Shown here one piece after another: positions 23,470 to 37,965 of a DNA stretch of 64,000 nucleotides. The translations under genes were made by a program, and so were the position numbers. Numbering within the stretch: the first letter of the stretch is position 1; the number at the start of each line of letters is the position of its first letter. Under the pieces are notes generated by a model. That model saw only the letters and a list, made by a program, of their open reading frames with translations. It was not told the DNA's origin and did not search any database. Origin of the DNA: Ipomoea triloba (taxonomy: Eukaryota > Streptophyta > Magnoliopsida > Solanales > Convolvulaceae); assembly GCF_003576645.1 (NCBI RefSeq), contig NC_044922.1, forward strand, positions 24,231,385-24,295,384, in the 5' to 3' direction.

Positions 23470-24890
23470 ATTATGAGTCTAATCAAATTAAAAAAAAAAA
23501 AAAAAAAAAAACTATCTAACCTGGTGGGCGGCACAGTCGGGTATTTTGGACATTTTCTGGTGTTATGACCTACTTCTTTACATTTTGTGCAATGTAAAGC
23601 AACATGTCTCATTGACAAATGCATACCATCATTACTAATTTCACCCCTAGACTTCATCCTCAATTTTCTAGGTCTTCCAAGTCTTGCATTATACACTGGT
23701 GGCAATATAACGGAGGTTGTCTACTTGTGGTTGGCCAATCTTCGTAACCTGACATTGGCTTGATACATCCCTCATATGTTTTCAAGTATGTGGAAATTAA
23801 GTAGCAAGAATCCACATAATGCCAAATATGCTCTTTCCCATGTTTTGTCCAGATTGCATAGACTGCATGTTGGCAAAGGATTCTAGTTAAGTCCCATTTC
23901 CTACAAGAACAAACTCTTCTACCTAAGTCCACAGTGTACTGCCCAGAATGCGTCCCTATGATCTCAAAGAGCATTGGAGCACACTAATAGCCAATTAGTC
24001 CTCCTGCTTGTTTCTCAATCTCATATATTTTTCTCACAATATTTGGATGAACAATTCCACTTCATTCAGTAGTCTGACTCCTTGACTCAAATAGCCTTAA
24101 CATTATTTTTTCTTAATTATTTCTAAGCAATTATTTACCGAGTTTTCCCTAGCTATCAAGATCATTGCATTAAATGACTCTGAAATGTTATTCACCAGGA
24201 TGTCACAATTGGCAGTTCTAGTAAAGTGGGATCTAGATCACTCTGATGGGTGTTTATCAGCAAGCCAAGCAAAGACATCTTCATCCAGATTTCTTAACTC
24301 TTGTAGTGTTGTTGCAAAGTTATTGACTGTAGTGACCGTAGCTGCTTTCCACAAGGCATCTTTTATTGTATTTGTTGTGAAACCAACCGGCCTCATGCTA
24401 TAGTGCAGATGTCTAACACATAATCTATGCCTAACTCCTGGTAGCACAGTTTCAAAGGCTGGCATGAGAGCCTTTTGCTTGTCTGACATCATTGTGATCT
24501 CATTTTCTACTATGGCATGAATTTGCAAGTATCTCTTTAGCAATTCTAGAAACCAAGTCCAAGAGTTTTAATTTTGTCATGACCTTCTACAATTGCATAA
24601 GCAATTCGAAATATACTTTCATTTCCATCTATTCCAACTGCTGTCAATAATTGGCCTCCAGTTTTACACTTTAGGTGACACCCATCTAGACCAATTATTC
24701 GCCTACAGTGCTTAAACCCTTCCCTTGTAGCTTCCCAACATATATACATCCTCAAAAATATGTGTTTTCTATCCTCTTTCAAGTCACTCACCTTCACTAC
24801 ATAAGTGTAATTGGGATTAGTTCTTTGTATCTCCATACAGTAGCTCCATATCCTATGACTATAGCTGCTTTTGTACATGTATTATACATA
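23470..24890 (-). pseudogene. Mutator-like (MULE) transposase relic
   Basis: The minus strand carries ordered pieces of a MuDR-type transposase. At 24878-24546 is the first catalytic region (GLDGCHLKCKTGGQLLTAVG). At 24543-24140 is the middle with MSDKQKALMPAFETVLPGVR and CVRHLHYSM. At 23974-23660 is the SWIM zinc finger (VCSCRKWDLTRILCQHAVYA). At 23600-23540 is a CCHC knuckle (CTKCKEVGHNTRKC). It is dead: a one-base frameshift near 24548, a Trp-to-stop change near 24236, further breaks before the SWIM part, and no N-terminal domain. I see no TIRs to define the element. It is unrelated in sequence to the Pack-MULE at 43657, whose mobility would need an active MULE. Confidence 0.88.
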
Positions 24891-27865
24891 TATTATGTAT
24901 AGTGAATTTCGATTTGGCTTAGTCTAATAAAATTCGTAATTTTTATTTTTATGGTTTCACGTTAAATCTTTGTGTTAGTGATTATTTATTCATTCACTGC
25001 AAACGCATCATATTATTCAATATTATTTATGGAGAAATAAATTTTCTCTATTAGAACCAAAAGCTATATGCGGTGTGTTAAAATTTTTAAAATAATTCTT
25101 CTTTTTTTTTTTGCATGTATTTTCGAAATAATTCAATTCGGTTAATTCAGAAAGTTTTGTATTTTTAGTGAGCGTTCGGGGTTGAAGTAGAAAAGCATCT
25201 ATCCATCCATACGTTAGCAATCTTATGAATTGATTGCAAGAAAAAGAAAGGCGTAAACAAAAACGTAAGGTAACAAACTTGGAGGTTGAGGTTGGTTGGT
25301 TGGTAGATAGTGATGGATGAGGAGGGTGTTATGGTCATTTGGCGTTGGGCATTGATTGGAGTGTTGAAATGTCAATATTGCATGAGTGAAGAAAAAGTAA
25401 AAGGTTATTTTTTCAGAGTAAGTGTAGTTAAGTTGGCCAAATAAATAATTTGGTAATATAAAATTTTAAATTTAATTCTTTATAGAAGTTGTCTATTAAT
25501 GTTTTTGTTTTGAACATGTTAGTTATGAGTAACTTAAGTTGATTTACTTCATTGTAATCTTTTACAGTATTTGTTAGGGTCAAAAAGCGTGTTTCACGTA
25601 ATATACTTATTTAGATAATGACTGCAAGTTTTCTAAGAAATTAAAGAAAAAAAAATACCTGCATGGGCAGATCAGTTAATCACATTGATAAAGTTTAAAA
25701 ATAATGACTCGTGGTTGAGTCTATGTGCATAATTACTATGATTTACATCTTTCTAGATGAGTCGGAGCATGGAGACTTTTGGGATTGGAGATTTAACTTT
25801 TTGGGAAGAAAGAAGAATTAAAGGGAAAGTAAGTGGAATTGGACAAATTGCAAAAGTAGTAAAGTGGTGAAATCAATTTGGTTTACTTTATTGTTTATGT
25901 GACAAAATAAAGGTTAAAGTAAAAGCTCTCCCCCTACCTTGAGACCAAAGAAACCTACAAATTCAAAGCCAGTTTTGGGAATGTTGAATTTTGGGTGCAT
26001 CAAAGACTTTGGTAAAGACCCACTTGCGTTTAAGGTCATTTTCAGTAGTATTATATATTTTCTCCGCATATTTTATTTTACTTTATGTTTGTGTGACGAA
26101 AATAAAAAGAAAAAGAGGAAGAGAAATTAGAGGTGACGAAAATAAAGAAAAAGAAATTAGAGGTGACTTGAGTTTATGTTGCTACATTATGCGACTTGAT
26201 TTAAGATGTAATATGAGAAGGAGTGAATTTCACTAATTGCATTCTTTAAACATATTGAATAATTTCAAATTTATTCTCTCTCTCTTTCCTTAACTTTAAC
26301 CCATAAAATGAGTTTTTAATTAAACTGTTCTAATTGTAAGTTTATATGCATGCAATATGAATTTTATATATTAAATTTTATACATTATACTTATACATAT
26401 TCAAAATTATTTTTATGTACATGAGTTCACTATGCATAGGGATCACAATTTTAATCCACCCGCAAATATTTACCTAGATCCACCCCTCATGAATCGAATA
26501 TTTTTTGTGATAGTGGGTAGTGAGTCTTAAAAAAATAAAAAAATCGCGGTGGGCCGGATTTGATGTGCAAATTCGCCTAGAATCCCACCCGACCCACCAT
26601 ATCTATATATAATAATAAAATAAGTATTAGTATATAGTTAATTATAAAAACTTTTATAACTTTTTTTTTTTGTTTTTTTATACTATTTTCAGTTCTAAAC
26701 TAATAAGTTTATTTTTAAAAAAATTAACAATTTAGTTATTATATTTGAATATTTCTATGATTTAATAACTAGTTTATGTTTTAATAACTAGTGAATTTTA
26801 TTATAGCCGTAAGTAATTTAAATAATATTTAAAATTTTAAATAAAATAATAAGTAGTTGGTACTCTTAGTGCACATCCACACCCGGTGGGGGTAGAGTGA
26901 ATTTTAAAAAAATCACTCGATACGGGTCGGAATAAGGTGAGTGAAAAATATAAGGTGCATTAGATGATGGATGTAACCCTCTCCGACCTACCCAATCCAT
27001 TATCATCCATAACCATACAATGTGAACTCTCGTCCATAATATAATTGGTGGATGGCCAAAACACTTTTTTTTTTTTTTTAATTTGATTTTGTCTTGGCCA
27101 TAGCCACAGCCCATAAGCTTGCCAAGTTGCCATCATTTGATTTTGTCTTGGCAAAAACACATTCCCTGAGGGTATGGCCCCCTTGCCATCATTTTAAGTG
27201 GTTGTGCCCATGCTTCACCATTCACCAAGGTTAAAATATACCAAAGCTTTAGTCAGTGCTCTTGGTGGTTATGGTGGGACTGAAAATTCATAATTTGTGA
27301 GACCAAATATTTTGTCAAAATCAAATTAAAAGTTGATAATTAAATTTAAAATTGTTACTATAGTGATGGAATTAAAAACAAAATTAAGTCACTTTGATAT
27401 TTTACTTATTAATATATAAATAATCAATTCAATTTCTCAATTATACAAGTCACTACATTTTATCTTTGAACGTAACTATCAGGATTGCGGCAGATTATAT
27501 TAGTTCTTAAGGTAATGAAAACAATATAATATCTTTGAATGTTTAATGTTAAAAACATATTCTAAGATTTAAATGTTATTTTTGTAAACTGCGTAGCATT
27601 AGTATTTACTCCGTAATAATGTATGTTTTTTTTTTTTTTTTTTTGTAGATTAATACTGTATGTTTTTAAGTTGTCAACTTAATTTTATTATGGAGAAAAA
27701 TGTTTCAAATTTATAAAATAAAAAAATCTCAAGTTAAGATTTTTGATATTTTACAATTAAAACTAACATTTTTATCATCTTAAGAACTAAATTTGCCACA
27801 ATTTTAACAACTTAGAGATTGATGATATATAATTGAGGGAGTGAATGGATTATAAAGCAATTGTA
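24891..27865. other. AT-rich intergenic, nothing recognised
   Basis: Only short spurious frames occur. There is a small duplicated patch at 26095-26165 (aggtgacgaaaataaa) and several poly-T/poly-A runs. The purine-rich upstream-like stretch at 25260-25330 has no gene behind it. About 26450-26600 and 26880-26945 contain cacccgaccc / cgggtcgg words of an unidentified repeat. Confidence 0.5.
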
Positions 27866-28530
27866 TTTAGAGCAACCCAATAGAGACTTTTTGAGCATAG
27901 CAGAGGTGGATAGAGATATTAGAGGAGAGGGGAGAAATTTTTTTATTCAAATGAGAGTTTTTGGTGGGACACACTCTCAGGAAGAAAAACCTAGTTCATC
28001 ATTGCAAGTGCGCGTAAGGCGCGCCCAACAGGCGCGTGCACTGCACGTGCCAGACTGCCAACTGAGCGTGTAAAATAGCTTCTTCTTCTTCTTCTTTTTC
28101 TTTTTTTTTTTTTTTCATTTTTTCATTTTTTTTCCTCTTTTCCCCTACATCTCTATCCTACTTGGCACCTCAAAAATTATGAAACAACTTGGATCGATGA
28201 GGTTGCTCATAGAGCAACCCCAAGAGGGATTTTTTGATAAATTTTTCAATTTTTTAGCATGGGTGGATGAGAGATATGTGATGACGGATGAGAAAGAAGA
28301 AAAAAAAAATTACTACAAATGAGAGTTTTTATTGGGATCCACTATTAGGAAGAAAAGCCTAGTCCATCGACACAGGTGCCCGTTAGTCACGCAAGACAAC
28401 TATTTTATTGTTTTTTTTCCCGTCTTTTTTTTTTTGCTCTTTTCCCAACCTCTTTTATCCTATTTGGAGCCTAAAAATTGTCAAGAAAAAAAAAAAAAAA
28501 AAAACTTGGCCTGATGAGAACAACCTCAAT
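27866..28530. mobile_element. Two adjacent MITE copies with GC-rich cores
   Basis: Copy 1 spans about 27871-28209 and copy 2 about 28210-28525. Both start agagcaaccc(c)aa. Copy 1 ends with the inverse (gaggttgctc). They share an internal order: gtggatgagagat..., aatgagagtttttggtggga-like, gaagaaaa(a/g)cctagt, a GC-rich patch (gcgcgtaaggcgcgcc in copy 1), then poly-T. A further start-like sequence (agaacaacctcaatag) follows at 28515. Confidence 0.65.
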
Positions 28531-29533
28531 AGTTAAGTTTTTTCTCCATTTTTTGTGAGCCCCAACATCCACCTCATCCTTCACTATCTCACCCAATTCA
28601 ATCTAAAAAGAACCTTTCTTCCCAACTGTTTTTTTTTTTTTCAGATTTTTGTGAAACCACCAATTTACAAAAGCCATATTATAATTATTTATTTAGTTAT
28701 TATAATTCTAAAATTTATAATTATAATTATAGTTACTACTATTTATATTTAAATTAAACATAACAAATTTCAAATTAATCGATAATTATAAAGTTTTAAT
28801 TATTATAATATAGTATTAAAATTGTATATTACATAAAAATTACATTGCATAGCTTCTTTTTTTTTTTTTTGAAAAATTACATTGCATAGCTTTTAAAAGA
28901 TTTAATAACAAAATTAAAAAAAAAAAAAAAGATTTGCATAAACCAGCCGTTCCTGTCATTTTAACCCAAAAAAAATGTAAATATGTAAAACAATTTAGTG
29001 GCCACTAGCTGGTGGCCACACGCCGATTTTTTTTTTCTTCCCAAAAAAACTCCAACTTGTTCGAGAAAAAATTTATTAAAAATTTCACTGCTCAATGTTG
29101 AAAAAAAAATGATTAGTTCTATTATTATCTGTGATACGAACAATACAAAGAGGAAAGTAAGGGAATAAAAGTATAAAACTGGACCATATGAAATCTTTGG
29201 GCGTGTATTGACTTTCTTATAAGTCTTTTATAGTTTACAAGCAACAAGGCATACCCAATTAAGACTTATGAGATACAAAAATATATACAAAGTTCTCAAA
29301 TTATTCTACTAAGAATTTACTTTTAAGTTGTGTAACTTGAAAGTTTTATCCAAAGATATATTCTCAAATATTTACTGCAAAAATAACCCCAGAAAATATA
29401 ATAGTGATGAATTTAACTTTTTTTCATCTCTTCGACTTTTATCTCAGACACTCCTATCAGACCATTCGATTCCCACCTGCGTCTACAAGAATAAATGTGC
29501 ACACACCCTAATCCAAAACAGGACTTTATTATG
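28531..29533. other. AT-rich intergenic, nothing recognised
   Basis: Poly-A/T tracts and simple AT sequence. About 28840-28900 repeats aaattacattgcatagctt twice. No gene signal. Confidence 0.4.
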
Positions 29534-29815
29534 ACTCTGTTTAGTAAATAATCAGCCTATCAGCCAATTTTGGCTTATTTGACCACTATTAGTTGTTTGG
29601 TTAATAAGTTTTTTGTAACTCCAAAATGCTAAAATTCAAAAGGCTACTCAAAACAGTCTTTTCAATTAGCTTTTTGAGAAAAGAAATTATACCAAACAGC
29701 TATTAGCTAACAGCTAATCTATCAAACAACTTTCTACAATCAGCTAATATTATCAACAAATCATTCATTCTAACCCAATCAGCCAACAAGCATTTACCAA
29801 ACAGGGCCTATATAC
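29534..29815. mobile_element. MITE with ctgttt(g/a)gtaaa ends
   Basis: Left end ctctgtttagtaaataatcagc, in two parts ctctgtttagtaaata and atcagc. The right end, read inverted, is ccctgtttggtaaatgc. Internal markers ccaaaatgctaaaattcaaa and caaacaactttctacaatca recur at 59505-59765 and, inverted, at 59985-60328. The end sequence is typical of a widespread plant hAT-type MITE group. Family assignment is inference. Confidence 0.75.
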
Positions 29816-30590
29816 ATGCAAATTAATGGCATTGCAAATCATGTACGCAACATATACTCACGTACCCAAATGAAGGCCGAAGAGTGAATAACTTTTCTAT
29901 ACCTACTTTGTGGAAATAACTTTTTACTTCATACTTTGCGGTTTTAACTTTTTGCTTCTTAGTTTACGTTTTAATTTTCGGTAAAATTAACTTAAGAGAA
30001 TTTTTTTCTCTCCTCAATCTTCCGTAAAATCAATTCAACCAGATTTTGCTCTCTTCTCATTTTCTAAATTGTACTCCGTATTAAATGACATTTAATAAAA
30101 TTTCTCTTAAACCTAAAATAATATTTAACTTCACAATACCCAAAATATTATTTAAGCTTAGTAACGGGTTACAATTTGTGAGACGGGTCGGGTTTATACA
30201 ATTTGGGTCATAGTGTATGAGTTCAAAGAATAGAGCCACAATGCGATTCTTGTTCTCATCTGGGCAGACATCAATGCGTCTCCGTGCTGATATATAAATT
30301 GAGTAATACCAGAATGATTCGCCACTGTTCTCCTAAACTCATTGAGAAGGGGACGACACTCTATCCTCATCCGTAATTATGCATTCAGTTTCTTCCACGT
30401 TTCTGCAATCAAGTCATTAATATACTCCCATAATTTTTCTTATGAACACCCCTTCCATGCATATAACACGTACTAGCTTGCTTTAGGCATATCTCACCTT
30501 AGCATTTCATGCTTTTCAATTCCCAACAACATAACATCATCAAATTAATCATATATGTTTACGATCAGAAAAGAAATTAAAATAGTAATT
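29816..30590. other. Intergenic, nothing recognised
   Basis: No coding or RNA-gene signal. Contains a tactccgta word at 30072-30080 and acgggtcgggtttata at 30183-30198. Confidence 0.4.
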
Positions 30591-30599
30591 CATGTATGA

Positions 30600-31985
30600 A
30601 TTAAATATATTTGTTTTAGATTTGTACTATAAAGTATTACGTTTAGAGAACAAAGTATTGTGTTTAAGGGTTAAAGTTTTAAATATATCTATCTTAAACT
30701 GTATACTAGATTTGAGCTATAATAAAGTATTACATTTAGGCTATAAAGTATTGTGTTTAGAGTATAAAGTATTGTTTTTAAGGCTTAAAGTATTAAATAT
30801 ATCTATAAAGTCTTAAACTATATATGTACTAGATTAGTGCTATGAAGTATTACATTTAGACCATAAAGTATTGTGTTTAAGGCTTAAAGTATTAAATATA
30901 TCTATCTTAAATTGCGTACTAGATTAGTGCTATGAAGTATTACATTTAGACTATAAAGTATTGTGTTTAAGCTTAAAGTAGTAAATATATTCACCTTAAA
31001 CTGTATACAAGATTTGTGCTATGAAGTATTACATTTAGACTATAAAGTATTGTGTTGAAGCTTAAAGTAGTAAATATATTCACCTTAAACTGTATACAAG
31101 ATTTGTGCTATGAAGTATTACATTTAGACTATAAAGTATTGTGTTTAAGGCTTAAAGTACTAAATGTATTCACCTTAAACTGTACACAAGATTTGTACTA
31201 TGAAGTATTAAATTTAAGCTATAAAGTATTGTGTTTAAGGCTTAAAGTACTAAATATATTCAACTTAAACTGTATACTAGATTAGTACTATAAAGTATTA
31301 CATTTAGACTATATAGTGTTGTGTTTAAGGCTTAAAGTATTAAATATATCCACCTTAAATTATGCACTAGATTAGTGCTATGAAGTATTACATTTAGACT
31401 ATAAAGTATTGTGTTTAAGCTTAAAGTAGTAAATATATTCACCTTAAACTGTATACAAGATTTGTGCTATGAAGTATTACATTTAGACTATAAAGTATTT
31501 TGTTTAAGCCTTAAAGTATTAAATATATTTATCTTAAACTGTATACTAGCTTTGGGTTATGAAGTATTACATTTAGGCTATAAAGTATTGTGTTTAAGGT
31601 TTAAAGTATTAAATATATATACCTTAAACTGTACACTAGATTTGAGCTATGAAGTATTACGTTTAGGCTATAAAGTATTATGTTTAAGGCTTAAAGTATT
31701 AAATATATCTATCTTAAATTGCGTACTAGATTAGTGCTATGAAGTATTACATTTAGACCATAAAGTATTGTACAGTGTTTAAGACTTAATGTGTTGAATA
31801 TATCTACCTTAAACTGCATGTGTACTAGATTAGTGCTATGAAGTAATACATTTATACTATAAAGTATTGTGTTTAATGCTTATAGGTATTAATATATTTA
31901 CATATAAACTATTTGTTAGATTTGTGTTATGAAGTATTAAATTTATGCTATAAAGTAGGGTATTTAAGGCTTAAAGTGTTAATTA
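30600..31985. repeat. 90-bp tandem satellite (about 15 copies)
   Basis: The block tatgaagtattacatttaga recurs with spacing close to 90 bp (30841, 30931, 31020, 31110, 31200, 31290, 31380, 31469 and onward). Each monomer is built of four related parts of 21-24 bp: gaagtattacattta, ataaagtattgtgttta, ttaaagtattaaatatat and ttaaactgtatactaga-like. It therefore looks like a higher-order repeat. Because 90 is divisible by three, frames stay open for up to 107 codons, giving a Leu-rich product that only reflects the repeat. Confidence 0.92.
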
Positions 31986-33740
<1,755 letters not shown>

Positions 33741-33976
33741 TTGTCACATCAATGAGTAAAAGTAATAGAATAAAAAGGAAAATGCTATGTGACTCCCAAC
33801 TTTTACCCTCACACATAAAACCTTGATGTAGACACTTGTATTGGAAGCCACATGAAAAAAATAGCTTATTAGAGCCCGTCACATAAGAAGTAAATTTGAG
33901 TGAGTAAGACTTGAGTACATGTAGTAAAACTCGAATAGAAATAGAGAGTACATGTAGTAGTTGCATTCACTATTCA

Positions 33977-34950
33977 TAGACCTGGCAATTCGTGTATACG
34001 AGTTCGTTAACGGGTCAACACAATAACGACACGAGCACGATAAGGCTAAACACGAACACGACATGTTAAGGTTAACGGGTTGAAATTCTTAACACGTACA
34101 CAAACAGATTTGTAAACGGGTTAAAAGGTTTACATGATAGACATGTTTTATTAACAGGTTTCGGGATCGTGTTGACACAATATGACACAAAACCTATTTA
34201 AACTCGCTAAGCATATTAATATATTAAAAATAAAAACAAAAACAAAAACAAAACAAAAAACAAAACAAAAAAAACAAAAAACAAAAAAAAAAAAACAAAA
34301 ACAAAATGTTAAGATAAGTTATATAAAAAAGAAATAAAACGTACAATTCAATCTATCAAACAAACTAAAAAATATATTCAATTCATAACATTCATAAAAT
34401 GATAAAATAACATAAAAATCATAATTAAAGAAGTTATTAGAATAAAATTGAACACAATAAAAATTCAAAATTTAGATTATTGAACATCAATAATTGGTGT
34501 ATGATTTTGGCCTAATGTAATGAATTCATCCTTAGTTATATTCGTGATATCTTTTATAATTTCATTTAATTTGGTTTGTCCTGAATCTACAAATTTTCAA
34601 AAAAATAACATTATAAGTCAATAAAAATAACTAATGAAATAAAGAAAAATAAACGAATGATTCTATTTATAAATTTTATGAAGAAAAAATGACATTATTT
34701 ACTTAAATAAGAATGGTTCTTATTAGCGGGTTATAAACAACTTTGTGTAAACGTGTTCAGGTAAACGGGTTAAACAAGTTTTTAATAGATTTAGTGAGTT
34801 AACCCGTTAAGGCAAGAAACATAACGGATTATTAACGGGTCAACTCATTAACAACACAGAATATGTTAAGACTAAACACTATCTATTATTTTTGTGTCTG
34901 ATTTTATATCGTATTAACAAATCGTGTTGATAATTGTCCGGTCTAAATAT
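33977..34950. mobile_element. Foldback repeat with gttaacgggt words
   Basis: The left end tagacctggcaatt and the inverted right end tagaccggacaatt match. Both arms carry acgggt/acccgtta words (33995-34120; 34725-34860) typical of a common plant MITE-like repeat built on cgtgt / acacg. The centre has an (AAAAC)n tract at about 34222-34310. No coding. Confidence 0.6.
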
Positions 34951-35309
34951 TTAGTATTTCACTATCGACCAATCTCTATCAATTCAACAGTGATGAAGAG
35001 ACTAGTACGTGCTGCTGGCCAAACCTTGTCACAAATGTCAACAGTTAAAAAAAAAAAAAAAAAAAACGCGTAAAAGACATAGGTGAGGAAAAACGAGAGT
35101 AAAAAAGCAGCTTTAAAGGCGATAGGGTGCAGAATTTCATGCCCATACAACGGATGATAGGCTCCTATCATAGCTTGTTATGATTATTCTTAGAATTAGG
35201 AATACGGAAATCACCTACAATTTTATTTTAAGAATATATTCGCCTGTAATATCATTTCATTACATGTATTACATGTATAGAAAAAAAATTACTTTATTTT
35301 TTGAAAAAA

Positions 35310-35583
35310 TTAGACTTTTTGTCCCTAAGTTATAGAATAATTTGTAAAACTTATCCCTAAGTGTTTGTCCTGCTCACTTTTCGTCCCTAAGTTATCATTG
35401 ACGTTACACTTTTCGTCTTTTTAATAATAAAATATTATGGACGAAATTTACAATTTTAGTATAATTTATGGACGAAAGATGCAATGCCAATGATAACTTA
35501 GGGGCGAAAAGTGAATATGAACAACACTTATGAACGAATTTTACAATTACCCTATAACTTAAGGACGAAAAGTGCAAATTTCC
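35310..35583. mobile_element. Foldback element with ~115-bp arms
   Basis: Left arm about 35312-35430 and right arm about 35470-35582 are inverted copies. They share acttttcgtccctaagttat, then a second cacttttcg(t/c)ccctaagtt(a)t about 60 bp further. They would form a long hairpin with a short AT-rich loop. A diverged half-copy is at about 63440-63525. Confidence 0.8.
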
Positions 35584-35718
35584 CTTATTTTTGTAACCAA
35601 TTAGTGTGTGATATCAATAAAAAGTACTCCGTAAAATTTAATAACAATAAATAAAAAGTAGAGTAATTGAAGAGTGTATTTTGTGTTAAATAGAAATCTA
35701 AAATGGTTGTTGAATTCA

Positions 35719-35786
<68 letters not shown>

Positions 35787-36026
35787 GTGTGGTCGCGCCT
35801 TAACGTGCAGTCAGTGCGACTGCACCACTAGGTTTGCATATATGCACCACACTATGTTAAGAAATGCACAACACAAATATGCATCATTAGGTACGCATAA
35901 AAGCACCACATAATGTTCAGAAATGCACAATTAAATGCGTGGAGTTATGGTGCATTATTTTGGGTGTGTTGTGTGTTTTTTGGTGTATTTGTGCATTTTC
36001 ATTGTTGTGCATTTTGTTGGTAAAAA
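35584..36026. repeat. (TA)n(GA)n microsatellite and GCACC-type repeat
   Basis: TA repeats at about 35725-35752 are followed by GA repeats to 35780. From 35781 to about 36020, degenerate units with tgcaccac / aatgcacaa words occur. The start tggtgtggtcgcgcc is an inverted match to about 6065-6085. Confidence 0.6.
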
Positions 36027-36625
36027 AATAGGGTGAAATCTGAGTCGTTGATCTAATCTAGATCAACTATCCAGAATGAAGTTAAATAAAAAAATAAACG
36101 CTTCCTGGCAACAAGCTGCGAATGAACTCCTCCCACCATTGTCGTTTTCTTCCTTTTTCTTCCTCTCCTATTACGAATTCAAACTTGTATTAGCATTACA
36201 TTTTGGAAATGAAGATGCTAGATGTTTTCCAACGAGTATAAATTATGGCGTACAGATTTTATTGGATAAAGTCATGCACTTAAAGTTTTCAAAGTTATGC
36301 ACTTTAAGTTTCGAACTGATGCACCTTAAGCTTCGACCTGATGAACTTATGTTTTGAATTGATGAACTTAAGTTTCAAACTGATGCACATCAAGTTTCAA
36401 ATTTTGTACCGTAAGTTTCGAACTTATGCACTTTAAGTTTCGAACCTATGCACCTTAAGTTTCAAATTTATTCAGCTTAAGTTTCGAACTTAAGTTTCGA
36501 ACTTAAGCACCTTAAGTTCTAAGTTATGCATTAAATTATCATAATGTCATCGCGTTTAAAAAAAAAAATCATCATTATGGACGGTAGAATTTTGCTAAAT
36601 CAATGACACTAAGATTTCACCCCAT
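36027..36625. mobile_element. TIR element carrying a ~22-bp minisatellite
   Basis: Left end gggtgaaatctgagtcgttg and inverted right end gggtgaaatcttagtgtcat match, with similarity fading over about 50 bp. The interior, from about 36270 to 36535, is roughly a dozen degenerate copies of tgcaccttaagtttcgaact. A few short frames exist but none is conserved. Confidence 0.7.
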
Positions 36626-36659
36626 TTTTTTACCCGAACATTCTTCGCATTTGATCTCT

Positions 36660-36709
<50 letters not shown>

Positions 36710-36745
36710 CATATATTCACACACATGCATGCATGCATATTAATA
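36660..36745. repeat. (GT)n(AT)n microsatellite
   Basis: GT repeats at about 36660-36694, then AT repeats to about 36710, then acacacatgcatgcatgcat. Confidence 0.9.
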
Positions 36746-36920
36746 AAAGATAAACTAGCTTAGTTGGTAATTATTTTAGAAGTCAATAGATTGAGACATT
36801 TATAAATGTTTAACAATACTAGAATGCTTGGCGGTGCATATCAAAGGTGAAAATCAATGAAATGGATTATGCAACATCAAGCGGATGTGAAAAAGGAGAA
36901 TATAGACAAGGAAGAAGATA

Positions 36921-36954
<34 letters not shown>

Positions 36955-36986
36955 AGAGAGAGAAAAAAAAAATCGTATAAGCCTTA

Positions 36987-37347
36987 GGCCGTTCCCATTA
37001 GACATTTTGGACACAAAAATTAAGGAAAAAAACTGACTCATTGCATTTTGAACAAATGGGAAGTGGTGCTTTATTATAGAATCTTTCTCCTACAAATGAG
37101 AGATTTTGCAGGTAAATGGTGGGCCCCACCATTTAAGGCAGTTGTGCCTCACGCACGCGTGAGGCGCGGAATTCGCGCCTGCCTGGGCGCGTAATATTAA
37201 TTTTTTTTTTAATATTTTTTTTGTTAGATTTTGTTTTCTATTTGTTTTTCCTTTTCTTTTTTTCTTCCATCTCATTTTCTCTTTCCTAATCACACTTACA
37301 AAATCTCATCAAAATCTACACCAAAATTCTAACTATTGGAGAAGGCC
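36987..37347. mobile_element. Tourist-like MITE (copy 1)
   Basis: 361 bp. TIRs ggccgttcccatt and (inverted) ggccttctccaat, flanked by TTA at 36984-36986 and 37348-37350, as expected for PIF/Harbinger-derived MITEs. A GC-rich palindromic core (cctcacgcacgcgtgaggcg) lies near the middle, in an otherwise AT-rich element. The copy at 45613 shares ends, core and the right half ttttctctttcctaatcaca. Confidence 0.88.
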
Positions 37348-37364
37348 TTATAAGAAGTGCAAAT

Positions 37365-37950
37365 TTTACTGTGGACAGCGGTCCACAATGTAGGGTAGTC
37401 CATGCATCAAAACGACATCGTTTTGATTAATGAAAAGAAACAGGAGAAATGGCACCCGTTCCGCAAAAAATAACTCTGTGTGTATAACATATTCAGTTTC
37501 ATTTTATAATTTACATACACTGCAATTTCCTTTCAACACAATTACAATTTCTTTTCGATATAACTATAGTTTTATACAACAGTATACACTAAAATATGTG
37601 AAACTGTTATTCATTTTCATTTTATATACACTGCGGTTTCCTTTCAACACAACTACAGTATTATTTCGATATAACTACAGTTCCATTGGGCCCTTGGAAG
37701 GTGTAAAAGTGAAATAGGGAGGGATTAGCAGCCGTTACGGTCAATATAAATTCAAATATGTTAAACTGTTATTCAGTTTCATTTTATATACACTGCAGTT
37801 TTCTTTTGATAATATAAAAACAAATGTGAAGCAGTATCATTTGAAATAAACTGTAATTTTATTTACGGAGCTCCATTAAGATGTGATGACAACCGTTTCT
37901 TTATTTAAAGAAACGATGTCGTTTTTGGACCATGGTCCACGATATAACAA
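37365..37950. mobile_element. Foldback element with ggtccac ends
   Basis: Left arm 37370-37440 (gtggacagcggtccacaatg, aaaacgacatcgtttt, aaagaaac) pairs with right arm 37893-37942 (gtttcttta, aacgatgtcgttttt, ggaccatggtccac). Between them a block tattcagtttcattttatat with cactgc(a/g)gttt recurs about three times (near 37490, 37607, 37770). Confidence 0.7.
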
Positions 37951-37965
37951 CTAATGTCGGCAAAT

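Noticed and set aside
30592..31734. Leu-rich frames resembling leucine-rich repeats
   Set aside because: The 30-residue periodicity is the 90-bp satellite read in frame. There is no LRR consensus and no start or stop context.
36270..36540. CRISPR-like spaced repeats
   Set aside because: Units are degenerate, contiguous and lie inside a TIR element in a plant genome. The same applies to 7010-7520 and 60740-61110.
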